NCBI GenBank assembly: GCA_023399355.1
Contig: JAEWQC010000048.1
Coordinates: 1-14,107, forward strand
Source of the DNA: Bacillota bacterium
GTDB lineage: Bacteria; Bacillota; Clostridia; Acetivibrionales; DTU013
Length of the DNA stretch: 14,107 nt
Direction of reading: 5' to 3'
Of this stretch, positions 9,533 through 14,107 are shown in pieces; position 1 is the first letter of the stretch; each line of letters starts with the position of its first letter. Made by a program: the position numbers and the translations under genes. The notes below the pieces were generated by a model, which worked only from the letters and a program-made list of their open reading frames with translations, made no database searches and was not told the DNA's origin.

Positions 9533-9552
9533 AATATATATTAAATATTCCG
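9525..9552 (-). repeat. 8-bp direct repeat CGGAATAT at the truncation point
   Basis: Two copies (9525-9532 and 9545-9552, minus strand reading CGGAATAT) lie 20 nt apart. The inner copy is the last stretch with homology to the intact FN3 gene, where the corresponding bases are also CGGAATAT. This is consistent with a break or recombination at a microhomology. Confidence 0.6.
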
Positions 9553-9559
9553 TTTTTTA

Positions 9560-9588
9560 ACTATATCAGATATTTCGGTCATTTTCAA
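9560..9588 (-). promoter_or_regulatory. Sigma-A-like promoter for the surface module
   Basis: Minus strand: -35 TTGAAA (9583-9588), 17-nt spacer, -10 TATAGT (9560-9565) with an extended TGA just before the -10. Both boxes match the consensus at 5 of 6 positions. Transcription would start near 9553 and enter the truncated fragment, then the FN3 gene and probably the protease-Rhs gene. Confidence 0.6.
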
Positions 9589-9664
9589 CATTTTCCCACA
9601 TATTCCATTTTAATAATGTGTTTTTTTCAAGCATTTACTACCTGTAGTTAAATATTCGAAACAT

Positions 9665-9704
9665 AAAAAAACAGGCTGTAATGATAATTAACCAATACAA
9701 CCTG
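9665..9704 (-). terminator. Rho-independent terminator of the transketolase operon
   Basis: Minus strand: a 9-bp stem (9696-9704 with 9672-9680, CAGGTTGTA/TACAGCCTG, one G-U pair), a 15-nt loop, then seven T residues (9665-9671). It lies 77 nt after the stop of the transketolase C-terminal subunit gene and before the surface-module promoter. Confidence 0.82.
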
Positions 9705-9781
9705 CATTTGTTTATTTCTTATTTTAATTATCCAATCTGGCAAGGTTCCCACGCTTCATCGTTGCAAAAATCAGCCTTGCC

Positions 9782-10720
9782 CTACTTCTTCATCGCAATG
9801 GCTTCCTTTGCCTTTGCTGCGACGTTCTGGGCCGTCAGGCCGTACAGTTCAAGCAGCGGGTAAGGTTTGCCGGATCTGCCGAAGGAGTCGTTGATGCCGA
9901 CAATGCGCAGCGGCACGGGGCAGTTCTGTGAAGCAACTTCAGCAACGGCACTGCCGAGACCACCATAGATATTGTGTTCTTCAACAGTTACAAGTGCTCC
10001 GGTCTTTTTAGCAGATTCAATGATAAGCTGCTTGTCGATTGGCTTGATGGTGTGGATATCGACCAGGCGAGCGCTGATTCCTTGATCCGCCAGCAGCTTC
10101 ACAGCTTCAATCGCGGTATGGACCATCAGGCCGGTGGCAAATATGGTCACATCTGTTCCTTCCGAGACAACAACACCTTTGCCAAGTTCGAATTTATAAG
10201 TGTTTTCATCATATATCACAGGTACGCCAAGACGACCAAGCCTTAGGTAAACAGGACCGTCATACTCAATGGCAGCTTTTACGGCAGCCCTCGTCTCAAC
10301 TGCGTCCGCAGGAGAGATGACCGTCATGTTCGGTATGGATCTCATAATTCCGACATCCTCGACCGGCTGATGGGATGCGCCGTCTTCACCGACGGAAATA
10401 CCGGCGTGAGTTGCGCCGATCTTTACATTAAGCTTTGGATAACAAATGGAATTCCTCACCTGTTCGCAGGCACGTTCTGCTGCAAAAATGGCAAAGGTCG
10501 AAGCAAAAACAGTTTTGCCGCATGTTGCAAGACCTGCTGCGACAGTCATCATATTTGCTTCGGCAATACCCATGTTGATGAAGCGTTCCGGGTATTTCTT
10601 CTTGAAAGTATCCGTTTTTGTTGATTTGGATAAATCCGCGTCAAGTACGACAATATTTGTATCGGCACCGAATTCTGCAAGTGCGGCACCGTATGCTTCT
10701 CTGGTTGCTATATTTCCCAT
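9782..10720 (-). CDS. Transketolase, C-terminal subunit
   Basis: 312 residues. It carries the pyrimidine-binding and C-terminal domains of a split transketolase, a thiamine-diphosphate enzyme of the non-oxidative pentose phosphate pathway that moves two-carbon ketol units between sugar phosphates in the cytoplasm. The cofactor-activating glutamate is Glu54 in GIAEAN. Also visible are ATHAGISVGEDGASHQ, a YLRLGR segment, the C-terminal domain start (VTIFATGLMVHTAIEAV) and VTVEEHNIYGGLGSAVAE. The ATG at 10720 lies 1 nt after the stop of the N-terminal subunit gene, with AGGAGG inside the end of that gene, which points to translational coupling. The terminator downstream ends the operon. A sulfonate or apiose-type transketolase is possible for split forms, but the neighbours give no sign of this. 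Confidence 0.95.
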   Translation of the reverse strand: MGNIATREAYGAALAEFGADTNIVVLDADLSKSTKTDTFKKKYPERFINMGIAEANMMTVAAGLATCGKTVFASTFAIFAAERACEQVRNSICYPKLNVKIGATHAGISVGEDGASHQPVEDVGIMRSIPNMTVISPADAVETRAAVKAAIEYDGPVYLRLGRLGVPVIYDENTYKFELGKGVVVSEGTDVTIFATGLMVHTAIEAVKLLADQGISARLVDIHTIKPIDKQLIIESAKKTGALVTVEEHNIYGGLGSAVAEVASQNCPVPLRIVGINDSFGRSGKPYPLLELYGLTAQNVAAKAKEAIAMKK

Positions 10721-10721
10721 A

Positions 10722-11570
10722 CTATTCTACCTCCTGCAGTTTGGCTAAAAACTCATCCAATTCGGCGATCGCCTGATCTCTCTGCTCCTTGTTCGGTGCA
10801 GTTCCGTGCCAGCCGGCCTGGTTCTCCATAAAGGATACGCCCTTGCCTTTGATAGTCTCGGCGATGATCATCGTCGGCATGCCTTTGGTCTTCTTGGCTT
10901 CATCAATCGCTTCGATGATCTGCTGATAATCATGCCCGTTCACAGATATGACCTTCCAGCCGAATGCCTTGAATTTTTCATGTACAGACTCCGGTGACAT
11001 TACGTCCGTGATTTTTCCATCTATCTGGAGGCCGTTGTGGTCGAGGAAAGCTGTAAGATTGTCCAGCTTGTAGTGCGCTGCCGCCATACACGCCTCCCAT
11101 ACCTGTCCCTCCTGTATCTCACCGTCTCCGAGTATCGAATATACCCTGTAATCCTTTTTATCCAGTTTACCGGCGAGCGCTATACCCACTGCCGCCGATA
11201 TCCCCTGTCCCAGCGAACCTGTGGACATATCCACGCCCGGAACGTCCTTCAGGCTTGGATGCCCCTGCAGGTAGCTGTCAATGCTTCTGAAGCCTGTCAG
11301 ATCCTCTGTAGGGAAAAAGCCCTTCTCCGCAAGTGTTCCATAAAGAGCCGGAGCACAGTGGCCTTTGGAAAGTACAAATCTGTCTCTGTCCGCCCATTTT
11401 GGGTTTTTTACATCTATACGCATTTCATGAAAATACAGCACTGTCAGTATGTCGGTGCATGAAAGCGAACCGCCCGGATGCCCTGATGAAGCTGAATATA
11501 CTTCATCAATGATATGTTTGCGTATAGCCGTGGCCTGTTTTTTTAAAGCCGTTATTTTTTGTTTGTCCAT
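10722..11570 (-). CDS. Transketolase, N-terminal subunit
   Basis: 282 residues from the ATG at 11570. An in-frame TTG at 11576 is only 2 nt from the AAGGGG ribosome binding site, so the ATG, 8 nt away, is preferred. This is the diphosphate-binding domain: SGHPGGS with His31, SKGHCAP with His71, DMSTGSLGQG, and the thiamine-diphosphate motif from GDG (148-150) to Asn179. With the next gene it makes the equivalent of a full transketolase (about 600 residues together), and both products are needed for one active site. Clostridia and archaea commonly carry this split form. It is first in a two-gene operon with its own promoter and a long leader inverted repeat. Confidence 0.95.
   Translation of the reverse strand: MDKQKITALKKQATAIRKHIIDEVYSASSGHPGGSLSCTDILTVLYFHEMRIDVKNPKWADRDRFVLSKGHCAPALYGTLAEKGFFPTEDLTGFRSIDSYLQGHPSLKDVPGVDMSTGSLGQGISAAVGIALAGKLDKKDYRVYSILGDGEIQEGQVWEACMAAAHYKLDNLTAFLDHNGLQIDGKITDVMSPESVHEKFKAFGWKVISVNGHDYQQIIEAIDEAKKTKGMPTMIIAETIKGKGVSFMENQAGWHGTAPNKEQRDQAIAELDEFLAKLQEVE
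10730..10735 (-). promoter_or_regulatory. Ribosome binding site of the transketolase C-terminal subunit
   Basis: AGGAGG, 9 nt before the ATG at 10720, placed inside the last codons of the upstream subunit gene. The layout would couple translation of the two subunits. Confidence 0.8.
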
Positions 11571-11578
11571 CTGCAAAT

Positions 11579-11584
11579 CCCCTT
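11579..11584 (-). promoter_or_regulatory. Ribosome binding site deciding the transketolase N-terminal start
   Basis: AAGGGG on the minus strand, 8 nt from the ATG at 11570 and only 2 nt from the alternative TTG at 11576. This supports the ATG. Confidence 0.65.
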
Positions 11585-11601
11585 TTTCTTTAATTCATAT
11601 A

Positions 11602-11647
11602 AGGAATGACAAATAATAAAACAACATTTTACTATTTTATCATTCCT
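11602..11647 (-). repeat. Long AT-rich inverted repeat in the transketolase leader
   Basis: The outer arms AGGAATGA/TCATTCCT (11640-11647 and 11602-11609) are perfect. The match continues inward to about 20 bp with one bulge and two G-U pairs, closing on a TGTTG loop. It sits at the predicted transcription start and is not followed by a T-run, so it is not a terminator. It could be an operator or a 5' mRNA-stabilising hairpin. Confidence 0.75.
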
Positions 11648-11649
11648 AG

Positions 11650-11678
11650 AGTATACTATAGCCGTGCATTATTTACAA
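11650..11678 (-). promoter_or_regulatory. Sigma-A-like promoter of the transketolase operon
   Basis: Minus strand: TTGTAA (11673-11678), 17-nt spacer, TATACT (11650-11655). Predicted start is near 11643, which is inside the first arm of the inverted repeat. The leader to the ATG would be about 73 nt. Confidence 0.5.
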
Positions 11679-11770
11679 TACTTCCTAGTCTATATATACA
11701 GTAAAAAGAGTCCTTCATACAATCCACTCCTTATCCATCCCGCCTTTTCAATTTCCACCCGGCTGCGCTG

Positions 11771-12670
11771 TTACTCATAAGTCTTGAATCCTTCTCCCAG
11801 AACTTCCGTTACTTCTCCAAGAATTATGAATGCTTTCGGATCGATCTTTTTCACCAGTTCCTTGAGTGTAGCAAGCTGACCCCTCTGGAGGATGCAGTAA
11901 AGCACCCGTTTCTCCTTTCCGGTGTACATGCCGGTCCCATATAGCGCAGTGACGCCCCTGTCCAGTTCCTTCATGATGCTTTGGGCTATTTCATCCGGAA
12001 ACTCCGAGATGATAAACACCGCTTTTGCAAAGTTCACGCCTTCCAGTATCACATCAATGATCTTCGAAGATATATACAGTGATAATATGGCGTAGAGCGC
12101 CAGCAGGAAGCTTTTGAAGGATATTGCGGCGAATAGGATGACTGCCGAATCGATCCACAATAGAAGCTTGCCCATCGTGAGTCCGGGGGAAAAATGATGC
12201 ACAATCCTTGCGGCGAGATCTGTGCCTCCAGTGGTCGCACCCGATTTGAAAACCAATCCAAGACCAAGGCCCATAAAAAAGCCTCCGAATATGGAATATA
12301 AAAGATAATCAGGGCTGGCGGACAGTTTTTCCAATGCAAGCTGGGCTCCGAAAAGTCTCGTGAAAGGCTCGGAGAGATCAATGACAACCGACAGGAATAT
12401 TGTGCTGAAGAGAGTTCGGACAGTAAACCGGCCCCCGATAAATTTCATGCCGAATATGAAAAGCGGTATGTTTAAAACAAGCATGGTAGTGCCAACCGGG
12501 AACTTTTCCCCGCTCAGATAATAAATGACCGTTGCAATGCCTGTCACCCCTCCAGGTGCGATCTTGTACGGTACAAGAAACAGGTTGATCGCAGCTGCAG
12601 TTATAATGGAGCCCAGTATAATCCACAGATAATCCTTTGTGCCCCTGATGAACTTCTCACTTAATTTCAT
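11771..12670 (-). CDS. YitT-family membrane protein (DUF161 membrane region + DUF2179)
   Basis: 299 residues. The N-terminal two thirds holds about five hydrophobic segments: around 13-34 (IILGSIITAAAINLFLVPY), 60-80 (MLVLNIPLFIFGMKFIGG), 84-100, 122-145 (GGFFMGLGLGLVF) and 165-205. Family marks are PYKIAPGGVTGIA and FKSGATTGGTDLAA. The last 80-90 residues are a soluble DUF2179-like domain (GVTALYGTGMYTG, VLYCILQR, DPKAFIILGEV). Members of this family are inner-membrane proteins of mostly unknown function; transport has been proposed. The ATG at 12670 follows a GGTGG-type ribosome binding site 7 nt away. No convincing terminator follows: a 4-bp stem before TTTTT near 11710-11735 is too weak. 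The gene may be read from the promoter at 12915-12942 through a long structured leader. Confidence 0.93.
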   Translation of the reverse strand: MKLSEKFIRGTKDYLWIILGSIITAAAINLFLVPYKIAPGGVTGIATVIYYLSGEKFPVGTTMLVLNIPLFIFGMKFIGGRFTVRTLFSTIFLSVVIDLSEPFTRLFGAQLALEKLSASPDYLLYSIFGGFFMGLGLGLVFKSGATTGGTDLAARIVHHFSPGLTMGKLLLWIDSAVILFAAISFKSFLLALYAILSLYISSKIIDVILEGVNFAKAVFIISEFPDEIAQSIMKELDRGVTALYGTGMYTGKEKRVLYCILQRGQLATLKELVKKIDPKAFIILGEVTEVLGEGFKTYE

Positions 12671-12740
12671 GCCTGCACCACCTTTAATTCACCGCAAATT
12701 GCCTATTTATAATCTTGCCTTTTTCTCCCTAAAGTATGAA

Positions 12741-12912
12741 CCAATACTATATTATAACGCATCCGTTCAAGGAAAATGTTTCGATTTCGGAAACACTTTC
12801 CTGCCGCTGCTGCGTTTCAACGAGGCTGGTCGCAAACCAAGCCCGCTGCTCGCCCATGCATCCAATGCAGAAAATATTCTACCTTATTATATCAAAAATC
12901 CTGAAGCACTGG
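12741..12912 (-). ncRNA. Candidate structured RNA or structured leader of the YitT gene
   Basis: The 390-nt region between the YitT and TagA genes (12671-13060) has no credible gene. It contains a GC-rich island (12801-12860, 39 of 60 bases G or C) between flanks of 19 of 60 and 15 of 60. Read on the minus strand it can form: a closing 8-bp helix (12905-12912 with 12741-12748, two G-U pairs); a hairpin TGCAT-TGG-ATGCA (12857-12869); a hairpin with one bulge and a TTGCG loop resembling a tRNA T-arm (12824-12843); and a strong 13-bp hairpin (12770-12802). A minus-strand promoter ends just before it. No T-run follows, so it may be a leader read into the YitT gene. I do not recognise a named riboswitch or RNA class. 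Confidence 0.4.
12770..12802. repeat. 13-bp inverted repeat with 7-nt loop
   Basis: Plus strand AGGAAAATGTTTC (12770-12782) and GAAACACTTTCCT (12790-12802) pair with one mismatch around GATTTCG. No T-run follows on either strand, so it is not a terminator. It is either part of the structured RNA candidate or an operator. Confidence 0.75.
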
Positions 12913-12914
12913 GA

Positions 12915-12942
12915 ATAATATTCACTTAAAATTTATTGACAA
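12915..12942 (-). promoter_or_regulatory. Candidate minus-strand promoter toward the YitT gene
   Basis: TTGTCA (12937-12942), 16-nt spacer, TATTAT (12915-12920); both boxes match 5 of 6 consensus positions. The expected start near 12908 falls a few bases inside the proposed closing helix, a small conflict between the two predictions. Confidence 0.45.
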
Positions 12943-12964
12943 ACCAATTCAGCTTCAATAAACT
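12936..12964 (+). promoter_or_regulatory. Candidate promoter of the TagA-family gene
   Basis: Consensus -35 TTGACA (12936-12941), 17-nt spacer, -10 TAAACT (12959-12964, 4 of 6). The leader would be about 90 nt. Its -35 overlaps the -35 of the opposite promoter, so the two would compete for RNA polymerase. Confidence 0.5.
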
Positions 12965-13060
12965 TTATCATAGAAATGGCCTATTGCGGGAAGAACCATA
13001 CTTTTTTATTCATTTCAGAACGGCGCCTTTGATGACGATGCTGGAGCCGGGGAGGAAGCA

Positions 13061-13795
13061 ATGCGAAAAACGATTGATATACTTGGAGTGCCGGTTGACA
13101 GCATAACAATGGCTGAAGCTGTCGCAAAAATCGGTTCCTATATGAATGAGAGCAGCGTTCATGCCATATTTACTCCGAATGCGGAGATCATGATGGCTGC
13201 GCAGAGAGATCCCGAATTGAAAGAAATCTTGTTAAATGCCGACATGCTGACAGCTGACGGCGCAGGTGTCGTACTTGCCTCGAGACTCCTCGCCCGCCGT
13301 GTCCCGGAAAAGGTGTCAGGTTTTGATCTGGTGCAGCAAGTCTTCAAAGCCTATGCGGGCAGAGGCATGCGCGTTTTTCTGTTTGGTGCGAAGCCCGGAC
13401 TGGCTGAGGAAGCTGCGGAAAATGTAAAAACTGCCAACCCGGGCATTATTATTGCAGGTTGCCGAAATGGTTATTTCACTCCGGATCAGGAGAACGATAT
13501 TGTCAATGAAATCAATTCCTCCGGCGCTGATCTTCTCCTTGTGGCACTGGGTGCGCCAAGACAGGAAAAGTGGATTGCACGCTATAAAAATGCGCTGAAC
13601 GTTAAAATATGCATTGGGGTCGGAGGAACAATAGATATTCTTTCGGGCAGGGTTCAGCTCTCCCCGGATTTTTTCAGAAGAAATGGATTGGAATGGCTTT
13701 ACAGGCTTTGTAAGGAGCCCTGGCGTGCCAAAAGGATGATGGACCTGCCCCGGTTTATGGTACGCGTTATATGGGAGAAGTTTACAGGCAGGTGA
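13061..13795 (+). CDS. tagA: WecG/TagA/CpsF family glycosyltransferase (N-acetylmannosaminyltransferase)
   Basis: 244 residues, the normal family length. TagA-type enzymes are GT26 glycosyltransferases that add ManNAc from UDP-ManNAc to undecaprenyl-diphospho-GlcNAc at the inner face of the membrane, the linkage-unit step in wall teichoic acid and related polymers. Visible family marks are FTPNAEIMMAAQ (Thr38, Asn40), ADGAGVV with Asp66 as the likely catalytic base, LFGAKPG, ALGAPRQEKWI, GVGGTIDILSG, and the C-terminal membrane-contacting appendage (RRNGLEWLYRLCKEPWRA). GGGGAGG lies 5 nt before the ATG. No transmembrane segment is present. It stands alone on its strand here, without other teichoic-acid genes, so the exact sugar and polymer are inferred from family. 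It converges on the next gene with 19 nt between the stops. Confidence 0.93.
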   Translation: MRKTIDILGVPVDSITMAEAVAKIGSYMNESSVHAIFTPNAEIMMAAQRDPELKEILLNADMLTADGAGVVLASRLLARRVPEKVSGFDLVQQVFKAYAGRGMRVFLFGAKPGLAEEAAENVKTANPGIIIAGCRNGYFTPDQENDIVNEINSSGADLLLVALGAPRQEKWIARYKNALNVKICIGVGGTIDILSGRVQLSPDFFRRNGLEWLYRLCKEPWRAKRMMDLPRFMVRVIWEKFTGR

Positions 13796-13814
13796 GGCAG
13801 TGTGTGCCGGACAC

Positions 13815-14107
13815 TCAATCCGGTATATCCTTGCCGGTGTAGCTTCTGATATTATATGCCCCCAGATAATAGACGTCATCCATAGTCAACGGCTTCCTGT
13901 CTTTCATTCTCAGTTGCATGACATCATTGATTCTGCGCTGCTCGCACAATTCCTTATACACAGCGTCCGTTCCGCCTTCAATCCCATACAGCGCCCCAAG
14001 CATTTTCACCATCTTTACATAGGTCAGGGCATCCTTCGTAATCCATGGCCTGATTCTTGCATCCAGATCCAGCGAATAGCTGCCCGCGTCAAGCCTGTAA
14101 ATACCGT
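13815..14107 (-). CDS. C-terminal end of an unrecognised protein, cut by the window edge
   Basis: The frame is open from the TGA at 13815 to the right edge (96 visible residues). It includes the segments DARIRPWITKDALTYVKMVK and MDDVYYLGAYNIRSYTG. A methionine at 14012 is available, but the open frame and protein-like sequence upstream (IYRLDAGSYSLDLD) show that the gene begins outside the window. The sequence is mixed charged and aromatic, with no membrane segment. I do not recognise the family. It converges with the TagA-family gene, and no clear terminator lies in the 19-nt gap. Confidence 0.7.
   Translation of the reverse strand, partial: GIYRLDAGSYSLDLDARIRPWITKDALTYVKMVKMLGALYGIEGGTDAVYKELCEQRRINDVMQLRMKDRKPLTMDDVYYLGAYNIRSYTGKDIPD

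Noticed and set aside
9739..9781. Inverted repeat GGCAAGG/CCTTGCC right after the transketolase stop
   Set aside because: The 29-nt loop and lack of a T-run make it a poor terminator; the stem with seven T residues at 9665-9704 is much better.
12824..12843. Possible tRNA because of a T-arm-like hairpin
   Set aside because: No matching acceptor, D-arm or anticodon arm can be placed around it.
12639..12929. Plus-strand open frame of 96 codons between the YitT and TagA genes
   Set aside because: It overlaps the start of the YitT gene, has no ribosome binding site and covers the hairpin-rich island, which is open in several frames. An RNA or repeat explanation fits better, though a degraded coding fragment cannot be excluded.
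13316..13879. Minus-strand open frame of 187 codons over the TagA-family gene
   Set aside because: It is antisense to a gene with every TagA motif and shows no recognisable domain.

Overview
The window looks like low-to-moderate GC Clostridia (Firmicutes). The evidence is a transketolase split into two adjacent subunit genes, a YitT-family membrane protein, a TagA-type wall-polymer glycosyltransferase, strong GGAGG-type ribosome binding sites, sigma-A-like promoters, and large secreted FN3 and Rhs/YD proteins. The exact species cannot be read from the sequence.

Left part (1-9590, all minus strand): a cell-surface module. Reading in the direction of transcription, a sigma-A-like promoter (9560-9588) leads into a 5'-truncated fragment of an FN3/cohesin-like gene (9021-9532). 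Next come a complete secreted protein with seven tandem FN3 domains and a cohesin-like C-terminal domain (5598-8999) and then a very large secreted protein (5507 to beyond base 1). That last protein joins a signal peptide, a prodomain and an intact subtilisin (S8) protease domain to a DUF6531-like Rhs entry domain and about 40 YD repeats. It is cut by the window edge, so its C-terminus, where Rhs proteins normally carry a toxin or variable tip, is not visible. The short gaps suggest co-transcription.

Middle part (9665-11678, minus strand): a two-gene transketolase operon (N-terminal then C-terminal subunit, 1 nt apart). It has its own promoter, a long AT-rich inverted repeat at the start of the leader, and a rho-independent terminator (9665-9704) that separates it from the surface module.

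Right part: a YitT/DUF2179 membrane protein (minus), then a 390-nt divergent intergenic region, then a TagA/WecG/CpsF glycosyltransferase (plus), then the C-terminal end of an unrecognised protein (minus) that leaves the window. The intergenic region contains a GC-rich, hairpin-rich island in AT-rich DNA. A closing helix and a minus-strand promoter suggest a structured RNA, either a long leader of the YitT gene or a separate ncRNA. Two opposed promoters share their -35 box there.

The best candidates for something new are the protease-Rhs fusion with its FN3 partner and degenerate duplicate, and the structured element between the YitT and TagA genes.
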